A DNA stretch of 64,000 bases from Quercus robur (taxonomy: Eukaryota; Streptophyta; Magnoliopsida; Fagales; Fagaceae), in NCBI RefSeq assembly GCF_932294415.1, contig NC_065539.1, forward strand, positions 47,778,501-47,842,500, read 5' to 3'. Position numbers and translations under genes: made by a program. Within the stretch, counting starts at the first letter, position 1. The number at the start of each line of letters is the position of its first letter. Positions 25,305 to 36,336 of this stretch are shown here, one piece after another. The notes beneath the pieces are model-generated. The model did no database searches. It was not told where the DNA came from and was given only the letters and a program-made list of their open reading frames with translations.

Positions 25305-27087
25305 GATTGTGGAAAGTACCTTCAATGTTGAAGAGGGGTACTGCACATCTAGATTGCAAATAAAATTAATTTTTATGATTGTAGAAACTAGAAAGCACCT
25401 TGAAAGTGTGAAGATGGGTACTGCATAGGAGGTATGTATTTACACGTGATATGTATTCTTTCATTCTTTGCGATAATTTCTGTTTTTCTTAATCAAGGTC
25501 ACTAAAGTCTTACCGTCATTGTAGGAATAGATAGAAGAAAAAGAAACTCTACTTACATAAACAAAAGATCTTTTCTAATTGTTCCTGCTTAAGCAAAAAA
25601 AAAAAAACTTGTCTATCTCAATGGTATCTTAATGTACATAGCTCATTTCTTTTTTCTTTTTTCTTTTTTAATAAAGAAATAAACAGTCTTCTAACACTTT
25701 TTTTTTTAATCACCATCACCGACTATTTGTAAAATTTGATGAGGATTACGCAACTTGTAGTTGGTTTTTGTTGAATTTGGGTAGGTTACTTTTGGTAATC
25801 CTTATTCTAATTATATGGGCTTTGAAGTGCTTTTCTTTATTTTCATATTTCCTTATCATTATCTTTTTTTCTGTACGATATGTGTTTGTGGGTTAAAGCT
25901 TACTCATTTCCTTTAAAAAATGGAATACTTATTGCTTTTCTTTGATTACAATATTCCAGTACTAGAACTTTTTTTTTTTAATTTTTTTAATTCTTTGATT
26001 ACAATATTACAGTACGTAAAACTTTGTTTTTTTTTTTAAAATAAAGTAGAATAGCTGTGCAATTTGGATAAGTATCAAACTGTATTACTCTACTATTAAC
26101 CAAAAAAGATGAATGCAATTATTATATTACAATCTCAATCAATGAAAAAAATAGTTTTAAACTTTACAAATTGTTCAATTTGGATAAGATTGCAATATAA
26201 CTAATATGTTTATAGATTACTTAGAGAAAGTAGTTATATTTTAATCCTTACTCTATTTTTTTTTTTTTTTTTTTTTGTCTTTTTTTTAGGGTAGCATATC
26301 AACAATTTTGTTGAATTGCATAGTGGGCACATTGGATGAGTTTGAGTGAGACACTTTACAAAAATTATTGTATGATTCCAAGCTCACATAAAGTGGTGGT
26401 CATCTATCAAGTGGTTGTTAATGACTCTTTTTTGTTTATAAGAAGAAAAAAAATTATCCTACCTATGCCTGTATTTATCAATTTGTGTAATTATATGTTG
26501 GATTCAATTTATTGTTTTTTGGAATATTAATGTACATAGCATGCATTGAAACTCCTATAGTTTAGCTTTATTTTGCTCAATCACATCTCTTCCATATGAA
26601 ATCAATTAATTATCCCTAACAATTTCCGTGCCTTTCACTACAATTTCTTTTCATTTTTTTTCAAGAAAATACATTTTAAAAATTAAATATATTATTGCTC
26701 ACGTGAGAGACTTCCCATAATCACAATCTTATTAAATTATTTAAATTAAAACTATTTAATTTTTTTTTAGGCATTTGAAACTTTTGTTATGGATGTGTAC
26801 TTAATGGCTACATTTTATGACTAAGTGGCTACCTTTTAGGATTAAAAAAATTGATAAATATCATTAAAAAAATTAATTGACAATCATGAACCTTTCCCAT
26901 ACTTTCTTTTGGTAGACATTTGAAATTTTATTTATTTATTTTTGTTTAGATAAGTGAGAAATGTTGGTGGATAACTGAATATTATTTTTAACTATATTGG
27001 ATAATCTCATTAAAATAAATAAAATTTGCATGAGATGATGGGATAAGGATAATAATTCGAAAAAAAAAAAAAAGGGATAAGGATAAG

Positions 27088-27755
27088 TAGGGGTGTCAAT
27101 TCGGGTTAGCGTGTCGAGTTCGTGTCATGTCGAGGTAGAGGTATTCAACTAAATGGCTCAACCCTAACCCGATCCATTTAATAATTATGTCATGATCCTT
27201 CAACTTTAACCCGACCTGTTAATAAGGCGGGTTGACCTGACCCAACCTATTTGACACGCTTAATAAACAAATCGTGTTGGGTGATATGAATGTAACACAA
27301 CCTATTTTAACCTGCATAATATTAAATATAACATCCATCTAGAAATAATTTAGGGTTTATAGGGTTTAGAGATCTAGTGTTTGTAAAGTTTCAATTTCTA
27401 ATTATATCCCTTGTAAATTTTTGTAATTACTCACTTTTCTTTTTAAATTTAAAATATATGTTGGATATAAAAGGTATTTGACAAATCTAAAATAAAATAA
27501 ATATTTATTTGTTATACGAGTTAAACGAGTTGTGTTAAGTGGGTTATTTTGGGTTGACACAAATAAACTTGTGTGTCAAATATTGTGTCTATTACCAGTT
27601 ACGCAGGTTGACTCGCTTATGACACGTTTCTTATCGTGCTGCTTTCGGGTCGACTCATTAATGACCCAAACCTATTAAGGCCCAACCCTAACCCAGAAAA
27701 ACCCGTGTCGGGTTCGTATCGTGTTCGCAGGTTGGGTCAAATATTGACACCCCTA
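27088..27755. mobile_element. 668 bp non-autonomous hAT element
   Basis: Terminal inverted repeats are TAGGGGTGTCAA on the left and TTGACACCCCTA on the right, flanked by an 8-bp duplication AGGATAAG (27080-27087 and 27756-27763). The 8-bp duplication and TAGGGGTG ends are typical of hAT. Unit B keeps the empty site, a single AGGATAAG followed by GGTTTTTT, near 38080. The interior is rich in GGGT/ACCC words and has no transposase frame. Confidence 0.85.
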
Positions 27756-27916
27756 AGGATAAGGGTTTTTTCCCAATAAAAAAAAAAAATTAAGGTTTTT
27801 TCTCTTTTAAATAAAAAACCAGCTTTACTTGAAGGCGCTTCTCAAAAAAACTTAATGTGAAGGAGAGGGGAAAAAATGTAAATCTTGCAAAAGAGATTTT
27901 TTTTTTTTTTTTAAAA

Positions 27917-28253
27917 GGCAAATTACAATTTACCCACCTGTGGTATGACCAAAATTTAAGTTGCCTTTTTGTTATTTGAAATTTGACACTTTACTCACTT
28001 GATGTTAGTTCAGTTAGATTTCTATAACCCACTTTTATGTCTCTCTCCTCCAAAAATACAAAAAATATAAAAATACAAGATCAAATAAGATCAAAAACTA
28101 TCAATCGAAACACTTATATCATGGAATTTCAAACCATATGTAGGCAACTTAAATTTTGGTCAAACCTCAGGTAGGTAAAGTGTCAAATTTTAAACCATAA
28201 GTAAGCAACTTAAATTTCAGCAAATCCACAGGTGGGTAAGTTGTAATTTGTCC
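27917..28253. mobile_element. Fold-back MITE (GGCAAATTACAATTTACCC family), unit A copy
   Basis: Arms GGCAAATTACAATTTACCCA and its near inverse bound the element, with sub-terminal AATTTAAGTTGCC / GCAACTTAAATT inverted pairs. The orthologous copy in unit B is 38210-38554, so it predates the duplication. Confidence 0.65.
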
Positions 28254-28264
28254 TAAAAAAAACT

Positions 28265-28380
28265 AGCATCTGAGCACACGCTCATGCCCGTGCTTAGGAA
28301 CTCTTCAATTTTTTGGTAAAAGTTAATAATTTGCATCCATTATAAATTGAGATTACTACATTTTTCAATCATAGAAATAC
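28265..28380. mobile_element. Truncated CTAGCC-family MITE, unit A
   Basis: Only the left arm remains, from ACTAGCATCTGAGCACACGC to GAAATACCT. The unit B copy at 38567-38887 is complete, so the right half was lost from unit A after the duplication. Confidence 0.7.
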
Positions 28381-28394
28381 CTATGATTTAGAGT

Positions 28395-28612
28395 TCATTT
28401 AGGAATAATTTATTTAGTTGAAACTGAAATTTTTTTTATTGAAAGTACTATAAAAAAAACTAAAAGGTAACTAAAATAGTACCGTAAGACTCATAAATAG
28501 TAACAAAATAAGTTTAATAATAGCATAAATAAGCTAAATAAAATTTAAAAACAAAAAAAAAAAAAAAAAAATTGACTTTTTAAGCCATTGTCAAACGTAA
28601 CCTAAATAAACT
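28395..28612. repeat. Inverse copy of the 19405-19596 repeat family, unit A
   Basis: Its phrases (TAACTAAAATAGTACCG, CATAAATAGTAACAAAATAAG, GCATAAATAAGCTAAATAAA) are the inverse of those in the family member at 19405. The unit B counterpart is about 38905-39103. Confidence 0.5.
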
Positions 28613-29614
28613 TAGAGGAAAAGGAATAAGAAAAATACTAGGTCTAAAATTTGAAATTTCTAAATTTACCCCAAAAAAAAAAAAAAAAAATCTTACTTGA
28701 GTTAACCATCAATTGCTCTCTTTATGGCCCACAGATACATGACAAAAGGGAGCAGCCTACAACATTTGCAAGTGGTCGGGTTCTATATGAGCAGGCTTTA
28801 TGCACTAATTTTTATTCTTAGCATTAAACAATTAAAGAGGATATTGGTTCAGCTAAAATTGATAAATTTGAAAATTAATGTTAGTGATAGTTATTGGATT
28901 GTGTCCTTTTCAAAGTGACGAAACCGACAAAATATGTAGCAGGTAATACTCTTACCGTATAACTAATTAAGTTGTGGGTAATTGTCATTTGATTTTTTAC
29001 GCTAAGATTTTTTTGTAAATTCATTCAATCTTATCAATTTCTCGTGGGTTCATTATCGTTAAAGTAACTCTATTACTCACAATTTTGTTAGGCATACTAA
29101 ACAAGCTGCATGTTTTTTTGGTGTAGGTTAGAGATGTTTTACCACGCTTCTTTACTATAATTTATGCCAATATGATTTTTCTTTAAAGAAATTTTCAACC
29201 TTCTTCTTAAGAAAAAAAGCCAGTGGTAGATACAGTATGTCCTTGGTCACTTATCCATCTATGTAAATTGCAAATTAAAATATTTGCAAAAACTCTTTTT
29301 TTTATTAAACCAAGTGGAAAAATCTTCCTGTCACAATAAAAAAGAAATCAGAATCTGATATTTTATTATCAAATTTCTTAGCCACCAAACTTTTTTCCCA
29401 ACAAAATACCATATATGTAACATGTTTACATCACATTCATATTATTTTACTTTAAAAAATCAGCTGTGCCTATGAGATAATGGAAACAATAGTTCCAAGC
29501 AATTAACAACTCACCATCCAAATCAAAATTCACTTGACGTGCGGGAAACTCCAACTTGAATAACTTCTAGACATTGTGCCTTTGCTACTATAGCTCGCCC
29601 CTAACACTCTCATG

Positions 29615-29622
29615 TATAAATA
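29615..29622 (+). promoter_or_regulatory. TATA box of CASPL1D copy A
   Basis: TATAAATA lies 118 bp upstream of the ATG. The same box is at 40455-40462 in unit B. More than 300 bp of upstream sequence is almost identical between the copies, so both probably retain the ancestral core promoter. Confidence 0.65.
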
Positions 29623-29739
29623 TACATACCAATCATTGTTCAATCCTCGCTTATCCACAACCATCTCTACCATACTTAGTACACCTAAACCTTTAGCTAC
29701 ACAAGCTAATCTTATTAGCCACAAGTACAACCAACACCT

Positions 29740-30126
29740 ATGGCTTCCACTGATAAGCCTACAGACCCAGAATACAACAAGGGAGCTCCTCCTCCTCCTC
29801 CATCTTCCACTGTGAACTGTTTTGTTTTGGATGTAACCCTCAGGGTCTTATTATTTGCGGCGGCTCTGACGGCTGTCGTGGTTATGGTCACTAGTGACCA
29901 AACCAAGTTTTTTATTCCGCTAGGAACTCCCAAAGCCAAGTTTAAACACTACCCGGCTTTCGTGTAAGTTACATGTCTTTACTTTTGGTGAAAGTTTTGT
30001 TCCATTATAGAGAGTTACAATTAATTACATGCATGCAGTCTTTAATTTCATTTTTTATTTTTATTATATATAGGTCTATTTGTGTTCTTATGATTTAGTA
30101 TTTGCAAAGAAGTATCGTGCGTATAT

Positions 30127-30158
<32 letters not shown>

Positions 30159-31599
30159 GGGTTAAAACGTGTGTATATGTTACGTACATATATATATAGC
30201 TTCCAACATGATATAATTTTTTAACTTCAACATGTTGATAATCAAGGCTATAAGCCCTAGTACTTCCAATTAAGAGGTGGGTTGAGGTTGTACGTACAAA
30301 TCAATGACCCAATATTGGTGGGAAGGCAGGGTAGGCCATGAGAACATGTAATTAAAGGAAATTTTGCCGTGGTCCTTCGCCGCCATGGTACTATGGTAGG
30401 CCAAATAAGAAGAAAAGGTTGGCAACAATATTAAAGTGGGAAGTACATTGATATTAGTATGAAAAAGGCATTAATTAATTTCCACTTATACCTACTACCA
30501 GTTTTAAGAATCAAGATTGCAGCTTCCTAATGCTTGGAAAAAGTATGTCCCTGGTTTTTTTCCACTATTTTTGTGAAGAGTATTGTGGTTTTTCCTTTTT
30601 GGGAGAGCTTGTGTTTGAATCCCCTTGTTGTAAGGGGAAAAAGGGTTCTTAACCAATTTGACCAATTGATAAATTGATAATTTGCATATAATTTAAATTG
30701 TGTGTGGGGGGTGGATAATTATGTTTAATGTATAGTAATAAACTATATGGCATATTAAAAAGAAGGTATTTGATATCATTGAAATATATCACACCCATCA
30801 CATAGGAGTGAGTTTCGTATTCTATTTATTTATTAATGAGTCAGTTCCACATTTGTGTGGTGTGATATATCCCAACAGCATAAAATAAAAATTGCATAAT
30901 CTGTATGCATATTAGCAACAAAATCAATCATGCAACAATTTTATTTCAAATATTATCAAGTTGCCTATATATGGAAGAAAATAACTCAAAAGGAAATTAC
31001 GTGTAAAAACTAAAAAGGTTCAAAAGATCGATAATAAAAAAAGGAAGACATTTTATACCACCTTTAATTGTCAGCATTCACAAGGCTTTCGAAAGTAATA
31101 AGGATATCAATTAATTTCGCATATGAAATTGCAGGTACTTTGTTGCGGCACTGTCCGTTGCTGGACTTTATAGTATCATTACAACCTTAGCATCACTCTC
31201 AGTCATCTGGAAGCCAAACTTGTCAGCCAAGCTCTTGCTCCATTTTGTATTTTGGGATGTGGTAAGTAAGCTGTCTCTTTCATTAATAAAAGTCATATGG
31301 AAAATAACAAGAGCAATTTGTGAACAAAGTCAAGGTTTACTTATTAATCTTTGTACAATCTTTTTACGACACAGCTGATATTGGGGCTAGTAGCTTCAGC
31401 CACTGGCACAGCAGGTGGTGTTGCATATGTTGGATTAAAGGGCAACAAGCATGTGGGGTGGATTAAGATATGCAACAATTATGATAAGTTTTGTCAGCAT
31501 CTAGCAGGATCTCTTGCAGTCTCTTTGTTCGCTTCCTTTGTGCTTGTTCTTCTAGTTTGGCTCTCAGTTTACTGCCTTCATCGTCGGATCCCCAAGTAA
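29740..31599 (+). CDS. CASPL1D: CASP-like protein 1D type, copy A
   Basis: There are three exons: 29740-29963, 31135-31261 and 31375-31599. Junctions are GT|GTAAGT to GCAG|G (split Val codon) and GTG|GTAAGT to ACAG|CTG. The product is 191 residues. The start [12 protein letters not shown] resembles known CASPL1D N-termini and is followed by a run of five prolines. TM1 (about 34-54) starts at [19 protein letters not shown] with the family Arg. TM2 covers [21 protein letters not shown]3 [15 protein letters not shown] with the conserved Asp, and TM4 [30 protein letters not shown] and ICNNYDKFC are the CASPL1 loop signatures. It is likely a plasma-membrane scaffold protein; substrate or partner unknown. 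Copy B (40580-43471) differs at a handful of residues. Poly-G runs in intron 1 and just after the stop are specific to this copy. Confidence 0.93.
30138..30161 (+). repeat. Poly-G tract (24 G) in intron 1 of CASPL1D-A
   Basis: An uninterrupted run of about 24 G follows a T run. It is absent from the matching place in unit B (near 40975). It could form a G-quadruplex, or its length could be a sequencing/assembly artefact. Confidence 0.8.
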
Positions 31600-31724
31600 G
31601 AGCTAGCCTCTACAAGTCCAAAAATTCCATAAATATATATTATGCGAATTATGGCCACAACCATTAAGCAAATTGTGTGTTTGTACAAATTTGAAATTTC
31701 TACGTTTGCATTTGTGTAAATTTA

Positions 31725-31743
31725 GGGGGGGGGGGGGGGGGGG
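31725..31743 (+). repeat. Poly-G tract (19 G) downstream of CASPL1D-A
   Basis: It lies about 125 bp after the stop codon, probably in the 3' UTR. Unit B has only eight G at the homologous site (about 43599-43606), so the tract lengthened in A or shrank in B. Confidence 0.8.
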
Positions 31744-32470
31744 AGCTTTTGTAAATGTTGTCCACTTGTGTAGTGTCTTCTAAATCTTATATATGATTTG
31801 TCATGTATATAGTTTTTTTCATGTTATCAATTATGTTACATGTAATTGAATTTGAACTATATGAATATTGTCCACTTCACTTATGATTGTTAAAAAATAA
31901 GCCTTAGAGTGCTAAGAACATTCGCATGATTAACTTAGTATTGAATATTGGTATCTTAGTAAATCAGGAAAGTTTAGTTGGATTAACTTAGGTCTCACAG
32001 AAAACATGCATGATTGATTAAACATATACTCAATTGCCCTTACGCGGGTTCCATATTTCATTTAATTACTAGGATATATATATATAAAAGTGAAAGTAGA
32101 GAAAAATAATTTGAGTACAACTGTCATGATTTCTGCCACCTTTCACCTTTGTTTCCCCATGATAAGGTAGCTCTCACACACACTACGGGTTGAATTTGGG
32201 GTCATCTGTCACTGCCAAGAGTGGAATGTCAGTTGGGGTATTAACTCATTGACGGGAGGATTTGATATCAGCTGATGAGCTGTACAAAAATTCATATTTT
32301 AAGAATTTCACAATTGAATTACATGTTTTATATGTGTCTAATAAGAATGTTAATTTTTATGTCAACCAAGCAATTATTAAGCTACTGATCTCTCATTCAA
32401 TTACCAACATATTGCCTAAATAAGTAATACTAATATAAACAAAATGCATTATCTTTTTGAAAAAATATAG

Positions 32471-34222
32471 GCGAAAATGCACTTTTAATCCTTACATTTT
32501 GGGCCTTGTTACAATTTGGTCCCTAAATTGATTTAGTTTCTAGGTCAGTCCCTGATTTTCAAAAATCGTTTTTAAAATAGTCCCTACCATCAACCCAGAG
32601 ACAGAAAATGTTGAGGTGGCAAACAGAATACATTGTTTGCTGACGTGGCTAATAAAATAATAATAAAAATATATATTTAAATTCCACGTCAGCATTTTCT
32701 GAATTAAAAAAGCCATGTCAATTTAATTAAAAAAATAAAAATAATTTATATTTTTCAATTTCAATTTAATTCAAACTAAATTAAAAAAAAAATTAATCTA
32801 ATTTTTTTATTATTATTATTATTATTATTGCTTTCATTATTTTTTAGGTTAGGAGGTAAGATCACAGGAACTTGTTCTTCCCGAACTCAAGAACAATCAA
32901 ACCTAGAACAATTAAACCCAGAACATCAAACCCAGAACAATGCAAAATTTCATACAAAATCCCTATCCTCCATCGAAACCTCCAGAACATGAAAAAATCA
33001 GTAAACCCAAACCCACATGAGAAAACCAACCCAGAAAAATCATCAAACCTCCAATCCAGAAAAATCTTCAAACCCAGAAACCTCCAACCCAAAACATGAA
33101 CTTCATTCTTCATGTTTTTCTCCGAATCAAGATAAACACAATTAACTAACCCACTCAAAATCAATCTCAGCACAAAAAATCCATACCCACAAACTGAAAC
33201 CACCACCAACAACCACCACAATCACCCACACCACCAACCACAACAACCACAAATCACCACAAAAAAAAAAAAAAAAAAAAAAACCCAAATAATGAAAGCA
33301 AAACAGATCCATTTTCTGCCACAACCACCAAACCCAACACTCGCAGCGGCCCATGGTGAGCAAAACCATGGCCACCCACGAGCACCAATGGCCCCACACC
33401 AGCCCACGGCGATCTAAATCCCACTTGTGTCGATCTGAACCCACCCACGGCGAGCCATGACCACCGAAACGCCACCACTCAACTAGAAATCACCGATTCG
33501 GAGAGAGGGAGACCGAAATGATGGCGAGCAAAACCACGGCCACCCACAAGCACCAACGGCCCAACGCCAGCCCACGGCGATCTGAATCCCACTTGTGCTG
33601 ATTTGAACCTACCCATGGCGAGCCACGACCACCGAAACGCCACTACTCAACCAGATCACCGATTCGGAGAGAGGGAGACCGAGATGAGGAAAAAAGAATA
33701 GAGAAATAGAGAGGGAGAAGAAGGCTGAATTGGTGATTTCTGATTTAGGGAGACCAAGACCAAGTGTAGGGTGAAGAGAGAGAGAGGGAGTTTAAGATTA
33801 GTGGTAGAGAGTGTGAAGATTTTTTTTAAGCTGATGAGGTTAACCAAAAACAAAAACAAAAAGAATTAAAACAATTATGAATTTTTATTTTTTAAGAAAT
33901 GATTTTAGTTTAAATTAGATTTAAGGTTTTTTTAAAAATTTTAATTTACATTTTTTTTTTCTTAGGGCTGGCTTTTTTTTATTAATTTAAATGCTGACAT
34001 GGCATTTAAAAAATATTAAATATTTTTTATTTTATTTTATTAGCCACATCAGCAAACAGTGTATTCTGTTTGCCACCTCAGCATTTTCTGTCACTGGGTT
34101 GACGGTAGAGACTATTTTAAAAACGATTTTTGAAAATCAGGGACAAACCTAGGACCTAAATCAATTTAGGGACCAAATTATAACAAGGCCCAAAATGTAG
34201 GGACCAAAAGTGCATTTTCGCC
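32471..34222. mobile_element. 1752 bp non-autonomous Mutator-like element
   Basis: Long terminal inverted repeats of about 200 bp start GGCGAAAATGCACTTTTAAT and end in the inverse (ATTTTCGCC). The flanking 9-bp duplication AAAAATATA (32462-32470 and 34223-34231) fits Mutator. Unit A has the uninterrupted site near 24460. The interior is more GC-rich and contains a tandem pair of about 170 bp (33355-33524 and about 33527-33680; shared words CCCACGGCGATCT and CACCGATTCGGAGAGAGGG). No transposase frame is present; the open frames inside are low in complexity. A captured gene fragment is possible but not recognised. Confidence 0.88.
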
Positions 34223-34429
34223 AAAAATATATTACAAAAATCCAACAAGTTCAGTTAAAAACTAAAGCAAATACTAACAGACTAGTTATTTGAAAAGTGT
34301 GCATTTTTTTATATAAAAAATAGCAATTTTAAAATATGTCATTTGAAAAAAAAAAATTTTAAAATCACAATTAAACGCTTGATTATGGCTTTTAGACTAA
34401 TTTGTCTGTTTGAACATTTTTTTAGAAGT

Positions 34430-34584
34430 GTTACGTCTACAACATTTTTGTAACACTTTCACAACAAAGTCTAAATAGTAAGTTTTTACTGGTTCTAATT
34501 GGAACTTACCACTTAAATTAATTTTTTGTTCAGCAGTCACGATCTGTTACTTAGAATTTATTACGAAAATGTTGTGAATATAAC
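34430..34584. repeat. MITE-like repeat in unit B, interrupted at its right edge
   Basis: Counterpart of 24650-24810. Its final bases are the left target duplication of the solo LTR. Confidence 0.5.
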
Positions 34585-35227
34585 TGTAGGGTCACGTTTT
34601 TCAGGTCAAGCCCAAAATGAATGGGACTTTAGACCTATGAGCCCGGTACAATGAATTTGTAGAGAGTGGGCCAAAGAGTTAGGTTTTAGCGTATGAACAA
34701 CGGTCATCATGGTACTTTTTACAATTAGGTTGTGGCGGACCGTATTCATCAGAGGGGATCGGTCTTTGCCACGGCCTGGGGAGCATTTTCTTTTCGGGGC
34801 CTCTGGTGTGTTGGGGGGTCTCCGCCCCCCACCCCTTTCTATCTCTCTTTACTCCCTTTTTATAGTAGCTTCCTTCCTCCTGAATAGGGCCCTTAGGGTA
34901 GGTACTTGTCCCATCAGCCCTTCCTTCCAATTGTTGGGAGTGGTTGTAAGGACAGAGAGGTATGGCCGTGTCAAGCACAAGGCACCGAATGTGATAATGG
35001 GAGTCTTTCCTTTTAACGCTTTCATTGCCCTTTTCTGCTTTAGTACTTTTCCCACTCCGTGAGATGATAGGGAGTGTCACTACCGATGGCAGGTTACCTC
35101 CCTCATCCTTGGCTACATTGTGCCGATGAGGACTCTCCTCGCAGCCGAGGAGAGATTTTTCCTTTGGGTTGGGCCTTTGGCCCAATATAGTCATTGACAT
35201 GGGCCTATTGGTCTTTTACCCCACACA
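34585..35227 (-). mobile_element. 643 bp solo LTR of a Tat-like retrotransposon
   Basis: It is bounded by TG...CA and a 5-bp duplication ATAAC (34580-34584 and 35228-35232), with no internal domain. Read on the minus strand it starts TGTGTGGGGTAAAAGACC and ends CGTGACCCTACA. It shares CCCACTCTCTACAAATTCAT with the LTRs of the complete element at 49977-61045 (TGTGGGGGTAAAATTC start, CCCTTACA end), so it is a related but different family. A solo LTR implies loss of the internal region by recombination. Unit A has the empty site near 24798. Confidence 0.85.
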
Positions 35228-35682
35228 ATAACATTTCTTGCAATTTTTTGGTTCAACATTTAACAAACCAAAATTTTGAAGAGGTTGAATTTTATTTTTA
35301 ATAGACTCAGTTGTTATTCAGGGTGTTCAAGTTTTTTTTAGGGTGATCAAGTTTTTCTTTAGGTGGTCAAAAGACACATATTAATTTAAAACTTAAACTT
35401 TTTTAAGGTATATTAAAAAAAAAAAAAAGTTCAGGGCGCCGCCCCTGAATTGGTGATAATTTAGCTTTCCAAGAGAATCGGTAAACAAGTTGAAGTTCCT
35501 ACCCTCTGTTGTCTTAGCCCCCATGGGCATCTTGTTTAGTAATACCTTAACAAAAATAAAAATAAAAATAAAAATAAAATTCCTGCCCTATATATTTTCA
35601 TCTTCTTTCTTTTTTTTTTTTTTTTGAGAAACTCTTTCTTTTTTTCTAACCAAAGAAACTTTATTAAAACTTAACAGCAATA

Positions 35683-36098
35683 TTGAGCACATTTCTAGTC
35701 TAATCTATACTACTATTTAAGGGGTTTTCTCTATTTGGATTTTTTTTTCTTTTTCTAAAATACCCCTACACCCTACGTTTAAGTAGGGGCAAAACTTGGT
35801 GAAAATTATTTAACTCTCACTAAAATATTGGCTAAAAAACATGACTACTCTCGTGATGGTTTTCAAATTGCTTTATCTATTTATAAAAAAATAAAAAATA
35901 AAAACTAAAACAAACACACGTTTCTTTGTAAAGATACATATGATAAAAAAAAAAAAAATTAAAAAAAAAAAAAAAAAACATCTGCCATTATTGCAAAAAA
36001 ACAAAACAAACAAACAAACATTTGTACACACATTTTAGTCACACACAACTCCATAATTCTACCTAGAAATTTTAAACTTCCCCCTTATCATTAAGCAG

Positions 36099-36129
<31 letters not shown>

Positions 36130-36336
36130 CATTATCATTAAGCAGTTAAGATCACGCTGCTTCTTTTTTTTTTAGTTAAACATATATATATTTCAAGTTG
36201 ATACGTTATCGTCCAAATTAAAAACTCCTCAATTTTAGCTACAAATTTTACCAATCCATTAATTTCTCCCCACTATCAGCCATTACTTGATCGGTTATTC
36301 AATCGACCCACTACAAAGCAATTAACCAAAATCACA
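35683..36336. other. Block present only in unit B, with a Helitron-like 5' motif
   Basis: About 650 bp separates sequences that are adjacent in unit A (near 25187). It contains TCTATACTACTATTTAAGG at 35704, which matches the inverse at 19064. The block edges do not coincide with this motif and no 3' hairpin was found, so it may be an older element that unit A lost. Confidence 0.4.

Larger units (their letters stand above)
23921..31936. repeat. Tandem segmental duplication, unit A (8.0 kb)
   Basis: This unit is repeated directly after itself as unit B. Both begin AGTATTGAATATTGG (23921 and 31937) and both end downstream of a CASPL1D gene in TTCGCAT (about 31927 and 43774). Homology spans promoter, introns and spacer, and is broken only by insertions or deletions specific to one unit. 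Spacers match at roughly 90-95 percent by eye, while promoters and exons look higher. Unit A lacks most of the insertions seen in B. Confidence 0.9.

Noticed and set aside
29530..29939. Minus-strand frames over CASPL1D-A (also at 40370-40749 for copy B)
   Set aside because: They are antisense shadows of exon 1 and the leader. Their conservation between copies reflects the duplication.
32862..33478. Several overlapping frames inside the Mutator-like element
   Set aside because: Trp/Phe/Gly-rich or Pro/Asn-rich translations of simple repeats; no transposase or host domain recognised.
34679..35200. 173-codon frame in the solo LTR
   Set aside because: It lies fully inside a solo LTR, a non-coding terminal repeat, and has no domain.
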